A stretch of 64,000 nt of DNA from Cladopsammia gracilis (GCA_022457155.1 JAJGOT010000759.1:157501-221500); one strand, 5' to 3'; positions 23,660 to 36,119 are shown, counted from the stretch's first letter. Numbers and translations are program-made. The notes: generated by a model not told the origin, from the sequence alone.

Positions 23660-25060
23660 GCTGAGCCTAACAGCGTCGCTCTGTGAACAAGCTTAACTGA
23701 GGTGAAACTTAACTAAGATTAAAAAATCGGAAGCACAAGAATTAAGATTGACGACTGGGCTATTTTTCAATTTTAGCAATTCTGAAAAACAGTATTACGC
23801 GACCGTCTGCACAGTACATTTAGACCGTACAAAAGTTCACATAAATAACTTTTTCTCCGTCTAGAATAACTAGTACGACTACTTTCCGAATAAAATACAC
23901 TTGTTGCTTGTCAAAAATTGCCCGAGAAACTGATTTGGAAATCAAAATTGCAAAAATACACACTGGAACAAATTTGTATAAGGCGACACGAGTGAAGCTT
24001 AAGACTACGTTTACACTAGAGGAGATTTTTCCGGATTCATAAATGTTTCCGGATTTATTAAATTTAGGGTATTCGGATCCGAATGCGTTTATACTAAAGG
24101 GTATTCGGACTCCCAACCGTTTACACACATCGAGAAATCCGAGGACATTCACGCGGGAACGGTTATAAAGCAGGCGAAAAAGTATCCGGATTCATGGGAA
24201 CAACTGTTTACACTTCAAAACATTGCGGATTTACAGTAATAGGAAACAAAGTATTCACTTTAGATTTCGGATTCAAAATCTCCGGAGACGCGACCAAACC
24301 GGGACATTTTTATTTCGGATTTACCCATCTGCGTGTAAACGGCAAAACGAATCCGGTACCAAAATGTTCCGGAATCGTCACGAATCCAGAAAAATATCCT
24401 CTTGTGAAAACGTAGTCTAACTTGTTTTGTTTACATAAAATCGCTTTTCAATCTATGTAATGAATGAACAAACACATAAAAATGGACCACACAATCTTCT
24501 TTCGAAACTCCATTAGTTTATGTTTAAAAGCAAAACGCGTACCATTTATAGCGCATCAAGCTGCCTTCGATGAAATTCAAGAAATCGATACAAACTACAC
24601 AAGAACACACAAAAAAAGTCAATCATAGATTGATATCAAGATAAATTCCCATCGAAAAATGTAGTCTGTTTTACCTTTAAGTCCCTTGCTTGCTTGTTAA
24701 TTCTTTAAATCTCCGCTCCTTTGATTCTGAAATCCGTAATAAAAACAAACATATCTCCCCGCATTGAAAAACGTATGAAGTTGCTCGAAGCAAGATTTTA
24801 TCCCAGAAAGCTCTTTTTTTTCCACTAAAGCGGCTTCTGAGTATCCCTTAATTAGTATCCCTGTCTTGGGTAGCAAACCGCGAAAAAATGCAGGGAAATA
24901 ACGACTTTACTTCTCCGTTAAACACTGACCAGCGAAAGATCTAAATAATAAAAGTGTTTACCGAGCTGGCGAAAAAAAGGACCTGCATGGTTCTATGCCA
25001 GGTTCTATGAGTATGGGGCTCCGCGCGGGCCTTCGGTCCGCAGAGCTCCGCTAATAATTA
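23660..25060. repeat. Dispersed repeat family A, copy 2
   Basis: Begins GGCTGAGCCTAACAGCGTCGC after (TA)n and (GATA)n microsatellites and ends near GAGCTCCGCTAATAA. It aligns with copies 1 and 3, apart from a foldback inserted at 23999-24420. Confidence 0.75.
23999..24420. mobile_element. MITE inserted in family A copy 2
   Basis: The ends TAAGACTACGTTTACACTAG and its imperfect inverse (GTGAAAACGTAGTCTAA) bound a 420-bp unit rich in TCCGGATTC motifs. It is absent from the equivalent position in copies 1 and 3, which shows it is a separate insertion. Confidence 0.65.
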
Positions 25061-25139
25061 ACTACCTGAACAAAAATGCCTGTTTTCCAGTTGACTTGTA
25101 ATGCTGCCATTTATTTCAGTAACTGTAATATATATACAT

Positions 25140-26290
25140 AGCCCAAGCCTAACAGCGTCGCACTTTGAACAAGCTTAACTAAGGTGAAACTTAACTAAGG
25201 TGAAAGGTTGGAAACACAAGAATTAAGATTGACGAACGGGCTATTTTCAATTTTAGCAATTCTCAAAAACAGTATTACGCGACCGTCTACACAGTACATT
25301 TTTATAGACCGTACAATAGTTCACAAAAACAACTTTTCTCTGTCTAGAATAACTAGTACCACTAGTTTCCGAATAAAATACAGTTTATGTTTGTCAAAAA
25401 TTGCCCGAGAAACTGATTTGAAAATCAAAAATTGCAAAAATACACAAGCATATTTGCATAAGGCGATGCGAGTGAAGATAGAACTGTACTATAAAATCAA
25501 AGTCTTGTTTTGTTTACATAAAATCGCTTTGAAATCTATCTAATGAATGAAAAAACACATAAAAATGGACAACACAATCTTCTTTCGAAAAAATTTATTC
25601 AAATCTCCATTAGTTTACGTTTAAAAGCAAAACGCGTACCATTTAATTATAGCTCATCGAGTTCAAGCTTTCTTCGATGAAATTCAAGAGATCGATACAA
25701 CTGAATTTAAGCACGTTTTAAAATCAATTCTCCAAAACTAACAATAACACTAATAAAAAGTCACTCATAGATTGATATCAACATAAATTCTCGTCGAAAA
25801 CTGTAATCTGTTTTACCTTTAAGTCCCTCGCTTGCTTGGAAATTCAAATCTCCGCTTCTGGTTCTGAAATCCGTAGAAAACAAACATCTCCCGCATTGAT
25901 AAAAACGTAATACATGAAGTTCCTCGAAGCAAGATTTTATCCCTGAAAGCTCGTCTTTTTCCACTAAAGCGGCTTCTGAGTATACCTTAATTAGTATCCC
26001 TGTCTTGAGTAGCAAACCGCGAAAAAATGCAGGAAAATAACGAGTTTAATTCTCCGCTAGACACAACTAAACAACTAAAGTGTTTACCGAGCTCACGGCT
26101 GTGTGGCCGCGCGAAAAACAAAGCCTTGTTTTCAAGATCCCGGATGTTGTTCCAACACGGCGGGCGGGCACACACGCGCCCGCGAAACATTCCGCTAGCT
26201 ATGACCATGAAAAATGACGGCATAGGTTCTATGAGTATGGAGCTGCGCAGCCAGGCCTTCGGCCTGGCAAGTGCTCCGCTAAAATGCATT
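25140..26290. repeat. Dispersed repeat family A, copy 3
   Basis: Starts AGCCTAACAGCGTCGCAC after a TA-rich tract and ends GTGCTCCGCTAAAAT. Its right end is about 45 bp from the LamG exon donor. Tandem neighbour of copy 2. No protein recognised. Confidence 0.75.
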
Positions 26291-26332
26291 ATTCAAATGT
26301 CAACAGTAGTTTAGTGTGATTAATAAGCTCAC

Positions 26333-26862
26333 CTTTCATCAAGTCGGAAATATCATTCAGAGACATTGCCATGCCAATCACATAGAGATCCATAACTGAT
26401 CCAACAAGAGGTCCATCTATTAGTGGCATCTTAAACACTGCCGGATTATTTCCAATCGCATAGTCCGGCTCGCCAAGATCTGACGTTAAAAAGAAATACT
26501 CGTTCCATTGTTCCTGAAATAACCTTTCTGAGCCATTAATAAATACCCTGACCTTAAACTGCTCACAGGTTACAGCAATATGATTCCAATCATTGTTTTT
26601 GAAGTCTGCTTGTTCCAACGTGTTATACACCGATAGAAATATAATGGATCTCTTGATTCCAATGTAAAATAGCTTTCCGCTCATTGACCAGAGTGTTATT
26701 ATAGGCCCCTCAAAACCACTGGATTTAATCCAAAATGCAATTGTGAAGTCGCAGTCTGTGATGTTGATGTTGGGTACAATTGCGTATGAGCCGATTTGAC
26801 TGAAAAACGCGGCTTTGCTGCCGGAACACCAGCCTTCAGTAAAGTTTACAGGACCAAAATAC
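26333..26862 (-). CDS. RTK exon: LamG/pentraxin-like domain
   Basis: A 530-bp exon encoding most of a concanavalin-A-fold LamG-type domain: a GSKAAFFSQIGSYAIVP strand, DFTIAFWIKS, the WNHIAVTCEQFKVRVFING block (typical LamG H-x-A-V-T and V-x-V-F-I-N-G strands) and an AIGNNPA turn. The first beta strands of the fold are missing and are probably on the unrecognised upstream exon. It ends in phase 1 and joins the FN3 exon correctly. A copy of repeat family A ends only about 45 bp from its donor site. Confidence 0.8.
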
Positions 26863-27347
26863 CTACAAGATGAGAAGACCAACGGGTCACATGTAGCAGT
26901 TGTGCAACGAATGCTAATTTCCCCAGCAAAATATAATTTTCTTTATTTTATTCAATAGTTTCGTCACATATACTAATGATAAATACGAATATTTGCGTGG
27001 CAGGGAGGAGAAACATAACTCGCGTCCCACTTCAGATCCACCTCAAATATCCTTTATATCCTTTATAATAATATCCTGTGTACTAATAATATTCTTTAAA
27101 ATAAAACATTTTTAACATTTTAATTTTTTTTTCAATGTTATTTAATTATTCCAACGTGAATAATTTATTATGCTGTTGTTATTATTATCATTTTTGTTTT
27201 CTTTCCTTTTGTTAGTTAGTTGTAAGCTTTTGCAATATTGTAAAATCTACAGTCACGCAAATACACGCTTGGAAATTTTTGCTCGAAATTGGGCCAACTT
27301 TCAATTTGGCCGCGCGTAACCTGGGGTGAAGTTTAACTAAATCCAAG

Positions 27348-27629
27348 ATGGCGGATCGCTCTGAACCCACCGAAGAAGAACTAATTTTCTCAATAAAGGA
27401 GGCTCTCAAGCATAAGAAGTCAGCATTTCAGCGAAGAATTTTGAATGCACATAAATTGAGGGATCTAGATATCACATTTAACCGACTAAACCAAATTACT
27501 GACTTAGTTGTGAAAGGAAACTTTGGAGGGATTCGAGAGCGAGCTAAAAATAAAGTTGGTGAACTTTATCCAATGCTTCAGCGTTGTATGATTCGGGCGA
27601 AATCTCGGGCTATCTCCAAGGATGAGTAA
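27348..27629 (+). CDS. Transposon-borne small protein, unrecognised
   Basis: 93 codons starting MADRSEPTEEE about 80 bp inside the left end of the 5.3-kb transposon. Helical and charged, with a basic C-terminal part (RCMIRAKSRAIS). Its stop overlaps the next start in another frame (ATGAGTAA), so the two could be one broken gene or a translationally coupled pair. Function unknown. Confidence 0.45.
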   Translation: MADRSEPTEEELIFSIKEALKHKKSAFQRRILNAHKLRDLDITFNRLNQITDLVVKGNFGGIRERAKNKVGELYPMLQRCMIRAKSRAISKDE

Positions 27630-27972
27630 ACTGCACCCGTGGATGGTCGTATTCGATCTCCCAATGGCACGAGATGTTTTCAACCTTTTACAAAAAGAGG
27701 TTCTTGGCCGAACAAGGTATGGTGTGGACGTTGAAGAGAAACCAGGTTATGTTACAATTACTTTTTTCAGTCTGAGAAGGCTATGTCATTTATTTGACCA
27801 ATTTGAAGACTGTGGCGGATTTATCAAGCAGCTGGGAGAAGGAAAGGGGCAAGCCAAGCTCATTGTCAGCGAAGACAAAAAAGGAGTGATGAACTACAAT
27901 GAAAAAGCAGAGTGTTTGCAAGCAAAATTCCACTATGGCTACTGGAATTCATGTGGTATTAGCCAACACTGA
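27622..27972 (+). CDS. Transposon-borne second small protein, unrecognised
   Basis: 116 codons starting MSKLHPWMVVFDLP. It overlaps the preceding frame by a few bases. No known domain seen. Together they may be the accessory gene of the element; in several DNA transposon superfamilies a second small gene accompanies the transposase. Confidence 0.4.
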   Translation: MSKLHPWMVVFDLPMARDVFNLLQKEVLGRTRYGVDVEEKPGYVTITFFSLRRLCHLFDQFEDCGGFIKQLGEGKGQAKLIVSEDKKGVMNYNEKAECLQAKFHYGYWNSCGISQH

Positions 27973-28157
27973 CTACAGAAAGTCACTGGTTTATTTCGAC
28001 AGTTGAAATTCCTTAACTGTTGTCAGTTAAAGATTGAGAAAGGCTCCATTGCTGTATGCAGTCTAAAATGCATGGTCATAACATTTAATACAGCTGATAA
28101 TGTAAGGAAAGTAGCATGCCTGTTAACTGACATTATATTCATGCATTTTGAAATAGT

Positions 28158-28884
28158 TAAGGTTACAGTGTACCTTCAGGTCGAAAATTTATCGAAATTT
28201 TTTTTTGGCGTTAAAATAAAGTTTACAGAATGAACTTTCATCCAAAAAAAAAGTATCGAAAAATAGTGAAAATTGACGGAGAAATGACGGTATAACTTTT
28301 GTGGGCGGAGTTTGTTTATTAAGCGATATGTTTTTTTAAGCGCCGTTTTCTCAAAGTTAATTTTTCGCTTGTTGGGGACACTTAAAAGAGCTACAACTCA
28401 AAGGGAATTTGTTCGATTTTCCTTAAATTTGGACAGATACTAGGCTAACATATAATCAACAAAAACGTGTCTGCGAATTTCTTAATTCCGAAAACTTTTT
28501 CGTCAACAGGCATTTCCGTGCGATCATTCCAATTTTTTTTCTCCCCTTTTCGAAAATATTCTGTAACTTTTCACTGCAATTGAATATGGAAAATCGCCGA
28601 CACGTTTTTTTAGCGCTTCGTGTCCGGAAACCCGAGAACAAATCAAATTAGCAAAATATAATAATCGCTTTGAGTTATAGCGTTTTAAAGCTGATTCGGA
28701 CGTTCGAATTTAGACGTCGTAAAAAATTCGACAATTCATTTTATTACCAAATGGTTTCCATATTTAGATAGCCAGCTCTATAAGCTTTAATTTGATATCT
28801 GGGTTTAGATATATTAAGTGTAATCTGAATACGCTAGAGCTGTTATACTGGAGACACCCCCGAAGGTACACTGTAACCTTAAAC
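28158..28884. mobile_element. TTAA-type nonautonomous element, uninterrupted copy
   Basis: Ends TTAAGGTTACAGTGTACC and its inverse GGTACACTGTAACCTTAA. It aligns in order with the three pieces at 7979-11663. No open frame. Serves as the empty-site reference for two insertions there. Confidence 0.7.
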
Positions 28885-29056
28885 AAAAAAAAATCAGGCC
28901 CGGCCATGCCAGGGGCTTTGGGTATTGGGGATCTCTGGTGTTTTTAGCAAGGTAATCAGTATTTTTTTTGCTTAAAATATGGCTATTTTTCTGTATTCTT
29001 TTTACAATAATTTTTGATATTTGGTACCAATACACCCCATTTCCCAATACCCCATT

Positions 29057-29153
29057 TATTGACTGAGTTAGGTTGGGCCGGACGGGAAAATATTTGGCTC
29101 TCGGTCATGGCGCATGGACCTTGCTGTGCTCGGTCTTTATGCCATGACCTCGA

Positions 29154-29193
<40 letters not shown>
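29057..29193. repeat. Foldback element, arms of about 55 bp
   Basis: TTATTGACTGAG... pairs with ...CTCAGTCAATAA. The arms contain GGCCGGACGGGAAAATAT. The 25-bp centre has no feature. Confidence 0.75.
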
Positions 29194-29196
<3 letters not shown>

Positions 29197-29671
29197 GCAT
29201 ATTATTATTCAATCAAGTCAATAATACATTCAACTTTCCTATTTTTTTTATTAATATTAACTTTCATATTAATTTTCATATTAATTTTTTCATATAAATT
29301 TCAAAAATTGGCTGGAAGTTTTAGAAACCATGTTAGTAAAACAATATCAAATATTATTATTCAATAAAGTCAAATATACATTCCACTTTCATATTAATTT
29401 CCAGATGTTTTGCTTCCATGTGGTTATTGAAAGCACTGAAACTGAACTCTTTGTTAAGCAATATGTAAACAGAGAAAACTTGGGTTACAATATGTACAGT
29501 TGCATTTAATAAAGTGATATTTTCCTTAGCTCTCTGCTCATGAGAAATATAAAGCATAAAAAAACATCAGTTATTTTGTTAATCCTCAAGCAGCTGAGGT
29601 TCAACTTAATCCTCAGTACATTCATTTTAAGAGCATTTTGAGAAGCATTTTAAGATTTCCCTTGACTTAAC

Positions 29672-32096
29672 TCATGACTGATACTTTAGGCACACCTCAG
29701 TGGGCTTTCCCTCCTTAACTGACCTTGTTACTTCAGCCATGAATGGATGGCCACAATAGTAGCACTTTTCATTGCATTCAGCCTTAGAAAAACCACAATA
29801 ACAGTGATGTTGTGGATCTTTTGTCACGCGACTGGGGATGAGACTGTCTTTTGCCTGGTGATAGGTCAAGAGGGAGGGCTGCTGAATGGGAAGCCAAAGT
29901 TTACTGATGCAGTCATGTCGGAACACTTGGGGCCAACGTTCTTTGAAAAGACTGTTTTTTGCATAACTAGCAATCTGGACGTGCTTCGCCTCCCTTCCCT
30001 GCATTGTGTTTACACCAAGACCAGTTCCATATCTGTCAAACATCCACTGAGTATGAACTGGAGCTAGATGCCCAATACTCCAGACTGTGCCTGAAACATT
30101 GCCAGTGAAAAGGACTACTGCTGTGAAGTAATCATGGCTTATTTCTTGCAGCTCTTGGACAACTGGAGGGGTGATATGATACATAGATCACCTTGAAGCA
30201 CAGTCTCTCAACTTGATTGCCATGAAAACAATGCAGATGAGCTTCATGAGTAATTTAGGGTTCTCTGAATCCCCCTTGATTGCATCTACTAGAAACATGA
30301 AACCATGCAGGACAAGTTTAGAGTCTTTCCCAGTTAATCTATAGGAAAAGTCCTTGTCTTTTGACCTGTCTTCTAGAATCCACTTTCCTAGTTGTTTTTT
30401 TTAGGCGGCCAGCTTTCACATCAGACTCTAATGCTTTCAAGTACCTGGAAATTGCACTTGATGGGGGTAGATCTGACAAGCTGCTGATTTTGTCTGGGAT
30501 GTTACTCAATGAAATTGCCAAGTCCAAAAGCATTGAATGCAGACGTTGCACTCCATTATTTTTTAAATGGAGGGGCTCGACAACTTCTTTATCGCAAAGA
30601 TTACCAATTAAAGGGTCAAATTCTTGTCTTGACTTCTTGTTTGCAATGAACTGAGTAACCCTACTTCTCTGTGTGGATTTGGCAAGGTTAGGAGGAATCT
30701 TATCTTTGAACCTTGAAACCTGCCTAGCCATGTTCAGTCTTTGTTGGTATGGCCAAGGTTTCCATTTGCAATCTGGGGTTGTTCCAAATTTGCCATTCAA
30801 CGTAGTACAATCTGCCTTTGATACATTGGCAAAGCTTGAAAAATAATTGGCGGCATTGTTAAGTTCCCCATTAATGAAACATAGAAATTTCATGTCAGAA
30901 GGAACCAGTTCAAATGAAAAAGTTACTTGAACCCCTGAGACAGTGTAGGTTTTCTTTTCAATTTCTTCAATTTGGGAGGCTAATTGCTTGGTAAACAGTC
31001 TCACGGCAGGATGATCTTCCTTACAATTGGCACCAAACAACAGGAAATTGTCATTTGGGCTTGCAACTCTTGCACCCACATTAAGGAAGCTAACCAACCA
31101 AGACATTGATTCATCCCATTTTCCAAAGGGGGCACCGTCACCACCAATTGCTACTTTAAAAGCTCCCTTCTCACCAAACCAAATCAGTTTTTCACTGTCC
31201 TTTCTTATGGGATCTGTTTCAAGATAGAATTTGCTTAGGGTGAGAAGCGATGTTTCTAATTCTCTGTACATACCAGCAACTCTCTGTTCTGGGGGTAAGG
31301 TAGCACACAAGGTGTCTCTCACAGAAATGAGTTCTCCAATGTCAATTTGTGCAATGTTGTGCATTAACTCTTTGTAAGCAAGTGGTCTTGGAATAGGGAT
31401 TCCAAAACCAAATGTGATCCGCTGATTTGACGGATTTTCTTTCTTAGTGGTCTTTCCAGTGTGCTTCATAACAAGTGCAGACCTCCCTTGCTCGTACTTC
31501 ACTTTTCCAATAACCCCTCCCGCATAGAGCAGTGAAAGTGAGCGGACAAAATTTTCATTACTTTTTTCATAATCTTGTGACGCCAATTTTTTCACCAGTG
31601 CTGCTTTTTTCATTTTTTTGGATGAGCAGAAATATTTGGAAACATCTTTTATTTTGCCATACTTTAGGACAGTAGAGACCATACCTTCTAGAGCAGGAGC
31701 TCTGTTCTCTACAGTGCCCCCATTGATCTGTGCAGCAGCCATTAAGGTTTCTAACTGCCTCCTCTGGGCACTTCGTCGAGGTAACTTCAGTTTACCATCA
31801 TCAGAAAGTTTCGAGGGGTCCTTTTTACGTCTGGTGGAGGTATTTTTTGAAATTTCAAATGCATTTGAACGTGGTTGAACTGGTGTTATTTCAAGCTGGT
31901 TCATGCATTCTTGTACTTTCTCACTCTTCTCCTGGAGACGCTTAATTTTCTTTTTCAACGCACACAGCTCCTTACTTTTTGTTAAATATTCATCACGGAG
32001 GTTAGCTTTTTGTCTTGATAATTCACCGAGTGGAAATCGATTTTTCGATGAACACTTAGGAGACCTCCGCGGAGGTTTCTTCTTGTTGCTTCCCAT
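29672..32096 (-). pseudogene. Transposase-like gene of the 5.3-kb element, frameshifted
   Basis: Starts ATG (MGSNKKKPPRRSPK), then a basic N-terminus and a coiled coil (RDEYLTKSKELCALKKK). 585 codons are open to 30339. Coding continues in another frame for about 55 codons through KDSKLVLHGFM, meets one in-frame TGA, then resumes at MYHITPPVVQ for 170 codons, ending in a cysteine cluster (CYCGF...CNEKCYYCGHP). Acidic candidates are GGDGAPFG and VVEPLHLKN; NTMQGREAKH is near the end. I do not recognise the superfamily. The cysteine cluster may bind zinc. Probably inactive because of the breaks. Confidence 0.6.
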
Positions 32097-32639
32097 GCAT
32101 ACAGAATAGGCTTTATAGTTCTTGACCTAGAATGCAATGCAAAGAGTTTTGCTATTTTTGGTACAAAAATTCAAACTCTTGCGCTCCAAATTTAAACTAT
32201 TTTTTTCACAAAAACAAAAGATAAATACCTTTTCTAGGGAACTATGGTTTTACTTTTCCAAAAATGGGCGCCAAGGAACTCAAATAAATCATTTTGCAAA
32301 CTCCACTAGAACCAGAATTTTACTCGTATTAAGCTGGTTTCGAAGTGTTCCGTCAGAAACGCCTTATTCTTTCAAAATAGGGTGTTTTGCGGCCAACAAG
32401 GTATCAAAAGAAAGCTTTTTCTTCGAGGATTTCGCATTTGGCGGCCAAAAGTTGTTTACTAGGGCCAGTCCCCCTCAAAAAGGGTAAAAGCCTGGCGTAT
32501 TTTCTCTCATCGCGAGGAAAAATTAAACGGCCGAGCAAGATTTTAAACAAGAGGACTGGTGAGAGCTGGACATTAAATGTGGCCCAATTTCGAGCAACAA
32601 TTTCCAAGCGTGATAAAGCTAAATGTTGTTGTTGTTGTT

Positions 32640-33000
32640 GTACGATGGAGTCACTTTGAGATGTCGATCGGAACGTTTCCCGACAGGTACACACGGCTTG
32701 CTCGTATCCAAACCTCCGCGGTTTTGGAACACGTACGCTAAAAAGACCGAGCACCTTCTAATTTGGAACGAGGTTAAGTTTTTTGACCGTGACCTATGCT
32801 GGTACACCCGTAGGGTAAAAGAGGCCATACACATAAGACTTAATCCTAATAACATCAATAGAGATAACGGAATCGAAATTCCTGAAGTATGGATGCCTAC
32901 AATCAAGAAGCACAACAGCCGATCGATAACAAATCGGACCTATGAGGAAACAACATCTAATAATGAGGATCGAAATGCACCAATAGCAGCGAACTAAAGT
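32640..33000 (+). pseudogene. Penelope-like element fragment, C-terminal GIY-YIG end
   Basis: Plus-strand frame with WNEVKFFDRDLCWYTRRVKE and AIHIRLNPNNINRDNG, the pattern at the end of Penelope GIY-YIG domains (charged residue, R-x-V-x-E-A-I-x-I). It begins abruptly beside a (TTG)n tract next to the 5.3-kb transposon, and another (TTG)n tract follows at 33553-33577. A separate fragment from the 5' truncation of this family. Confidence 0.55.
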
Positions 33001-33888
33001 TAATCAATCGACCAAACCACGATGACCAATAACCACATTTTTAATAACAAAACGTTTTTTTTATAAATCTCTTCGCTTTTTTGGGATTCTCTTTAAGTTA
33101 GTAGCTATAATAGTTAGTATATCACAAATTGCCGACTTGATGCCTATATGCTCCTGCTACTTTGCGCAGGAACCTGGAATTATGGCTCCAGGGTACTGTC
33201 GATTCTTTATTCGGTAATTTCGACAAGTTCGAACTATTTTGAGTTTGAGTGATTTCCCAATAGCACTATTGACTTGTTTAATTGTTTATACTTACAATAA
33301 AAAGGAACGTTTTGATTCTCTACAGACCTTACATCAGGATCAGAACCATCTAGGAGCCAGTGGCCGAATTTTGGGTTTCCTGAAAAAGGTCACGTGTCAG
33401 TTAATGCTAAGATTGACGTAATAGTTTTTCCTTTTAAAGTTACATACGTTAATAATGGGAGCCTCTAGTGTGTTATCCAAACCTTTCGTTTAAAGGTACC
33501 TCACGAAATATGAAAACTATTTGTCTGTTGTTTTATTATTATTTGTAAATAAATTGTTGTTGTTGTTGTTGTTGTCAGTATAATCATCCGGTTTGTGTAA
33601 TTCTGAAAAATACTATTGTGAGTGACATTGACTGACTTTTAGAATCATGTGAATGGTACACCGTCATTGTAGACCATTTTGTGTTCTAATATTCTATTGT
33701 TTTAACAAAAGAATAAGTGTTACCCCTAAATCGCGCATGTTATATAGTCCGTACTGTGGATAACGCAATCTGAAGAGTCCCAGTTGATTATTTGGTTAGT
33801 TTCCAAATGATGCTCGATCTGTTCAGCAATGTTATTGTTGATATAGTGTTATCGGTATTTGTTGTCACCCATTTCTAAGGTGTCAGTC

Positions 33889-34179
33889 CTATATATTTAA
33901 ATTGCTGCCTGTCTCAGCGATGTGGGTGGCCTGGCAGTCACAACGTTTGATCTTGTATACTGATCTTCGTCTTTTCATGTCGCTAGGCCCTTCTCTGTCC
34001 TTAACACTAGTAAGAAGCTCTTGTAAATTAGTGATCAGTTTGTGAGCGACACGGATATTGTAAGGCTGTAGGATCCGTGTGATGGCCTCAGATGTGTTCT
34101 TCATGTAGTGTATTGTCGCCGTAGTAACAGGTGTCAAGAAGGTTTTCGTTGTGTTGAATTGAGTTCGTTTTTCCTGCAA
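33889..34179 (-). pseudogene. Second Penelope-like fragment, opposite strand
   Basis: Frame with RILQPYNIRVAHKL, GPSDMKRRRSVYKIKRCDCQ and THIAETGSNL: the linker and GIY-YIG start (Y-K-I-x-C-x-D-C, I-G-E-T-G-R type) of a Neptune-like Penelope element, with a degenerate YIG. The surrounding 33.0-33.9 and 34.2-34.6 kb contains further retroelement-like scraps, including CGAAACG stem-loops, but no intact gene. Confidence 0.5.
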
Positions 34180-34609
34180 GTGGCACGTCTAATAAAGTCT
34201 AGAATGTAGCTGTTCTTAATGAAAACGTTGTCAAGGTTACAAACGACTTATCAATGAAATTAACAGAGCAATAAACAATAGCCTGAACTCAGTTACATTG
34301 AAAATACACGGATGGAAACTGATCAAGCACTGACAGGATTCAAGGCCTAACTGACCAATGACAGCAAGAAACAGATAAATTTTAACCACGAAATAACGGT
34401 GGACATTTCACACGACTTTTAAAATGATTTCCTCTGAGGTTGTCGAAACGCCAGTCATTGTCAACAACAACAGTTATTTTCAGAACTACACTAACCCGGA
34501 GAATCACACTTGATAGACCACTGAAGCTCTTGAGGTCAATCCATTTACGGGGAAAATCCATTTATTGGGAAATCGTGTCATAATTTTCCTATTCAAAGTA
34601 ATTTCAATA

Positions 34610-35330
34610 TACTTTATTATGCATGCAAGCCAGTAGTCTCGTGGAAATGGATATGGAATCCCCTCGGGGCGCTCTCATTGGTGTGACGGGTATATATTAA
34701 CCGCTCCCTGCTTAATTTGGCATCTTTTGGCGGAAAACCACGCAGTGGAAAGCTCGCGACCCACCCTCCCTTCCCGAGTGATCTGTGTTCGGAGCTTCCA
34801 TACAATGGAGCGCAGTTTTTTTTTCCCCTGTGCGTTTGGCGGGTCGCCAAACAAAATGTTTGTCTTTAGCTGCAATACGGCCGCGTGTCCTCCCCGCGGC
34901 CGGGGCAAAAAACTGCACTCCACCAGCGACACTCCGTGTCGTTTCCTGACTACACCGGAGTGTCACTCTCCATATCTTAATCCAACAACAATGGCGGCAG
35001 AAATAATATAGTACAATTTTTGTGGGATTTCCAAAGTATTCCATGACGTCAAAGAAGATCACAGACAAGTTATCGAAACGTCGTAATGGAGCTCAAAATT
35101 GCTTAAGATGTAAAAGAAACTGTGATAAACCTAAGATTATATTTGGCTTAATATTCTACGATTCTGGTTTGAATAGGTTAAAACATTTATTAAGTGCAAA
35201 GTTTGTTCTTACTCTATCTAGACATTCCAGTTGCTTTCTTTATATTGTCCTGTTGTAAGCAAAGATTTTGATACTGAAGAAAAACAAAGTTAAAACTATA
35301 AAATATTTTTTGTAATAGGAAACGTTTAGT
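34610..35330. other. Intron segment, no gene seen
   Basis: A GC-rich block (34,700-34,960) has several overlapping short frames on both strands with no recognisable protein. It is the intron just downstream of the last discoidin exon in transcript order. Nothing else seen. Confidence 0.4.
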
Positions 35331-35332
35331 AC

Positions 35333-35471
35333 CTTTGCAGTTATAGAGTTCTACCCTCATCGATATGTGGTAATGCCAGGCTTCTGGTTGGAAACGGATA
35401 TAACGTGCCCTGATTGGCGGATTTAGTTCATGATAAACAATAGTATCCTGGTCTGTGTTTCCATCAAACAC
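35333..35471 (-). CDS. RTK exon: discoidin domain, C-terminal part
   Basis: Encodes VFDGNTD, the NPPIRARYIRFQP strand and a final RVELYNC, the normal end of an F5/8C domain with its closing cysteine. It ends in phase 1. The next recognised exon (LamG-type) needs a phase-2 partner, so a further exon should lie between them. Confidence 0.85.
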
Positions 35472-35803
35472 CTGTGATAAGCAGATAAGAAGCCATTGAG
35501 AATGGGCAAAGTTCAAGAAGTTATCAAATTCGCCATTGTCATCATGGCTAACTTCTATATTATCATCTGTTTTCTTTAGGGACTGATAGAAAAACAAAAA
35601 TGAAAGATTAACTTCTTGGCGGCACCGGTTCTCAAGTTCAGGTAGTTTTTCTATTATCATTCGCAGGCGTGGACTACATCACAGTGTCTCTGTAATAACA
35701 GCTTTTAAAATGAGCATACATTAAAGTTGACAACTTGATTATTTTTTAATGATGAAATTAAACTTGTTAGTTTGTCACTTTCCGTTAAAGAAGCGTACCC
35801 TAC

Positions 35804-36117
35804 CTTGCTTTCATTTTGTCCTTGTTCCTTGTAGAAATGGAAGTTAATGCCATCGTCACTGTATCCCAGTGTGTAATTGGTGACCCACTGGATGTGAGTA
35901 TTTCCTCCCTGTGTTGCTATACGTGTCACAGTGCTGTGCAGATTACCCAGATCAACCTGGAGCCACTGATCAACGTCACTAGTGAAAGCGGACCATGAAG
36001 TTGCTTGGGAGTTTAGTCTGCCCTGGATGGCCGCATGGTTGGTATCCAACTGTGAAGAGGCACTAATTTGTCCGTTTAAGACCGCACCGTCTTCCATACC
36101 AAGAGATCCTTGACATT
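35804..36117 (-). CDS. RTK exon: discoidin (F5/8 type C) domain, first part
   Basis: Encodes the N-terminal two thirds of an F5/8C domain: ECQGSLGMEDG (opening cysteine), the ISASSQ strand, a W-S-A loop, WLQVDLG, VTRIATQGG and YTLGYSDDG. These are hallmarks of discoidin domains, which bind collagens, phospholipids or sugars. The exon ends in phase 0 at AAG|GTAGGG and continues directly in the 139-bp exon downstream. Confidence 0.85.
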
Positions 36118-36119
36118 CT

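Larger units (their letters stand above)
27264..32612. mobile_element. DNA transposon of 5.3 kb, superfamily not identified
   Basis: Inverted ends CACGCTTGGAAATT (27264) and AATTTCCAAGCGTG (32612), continuing through GCTCGAAATTGGGCCA for about 32 bp, flanked by ATA on each side (candidate 3-bp duplication). It carries a long transposase-like reading frame on the minus strand and two small overlapping frames on the plus strand. A TTAA element (28158-28884) and a foldback (29057-29193) are inserted in it. It sits in the intron between the discoidin and LamG exons. Confidence 0.7.

Noticed and set aside
34617..35068. Several overlapping frames on both strands in a GC-rich block
   Set aside because: All similar length in competing frames, expected for stop-poor GC-rich DNA; no family recognised.
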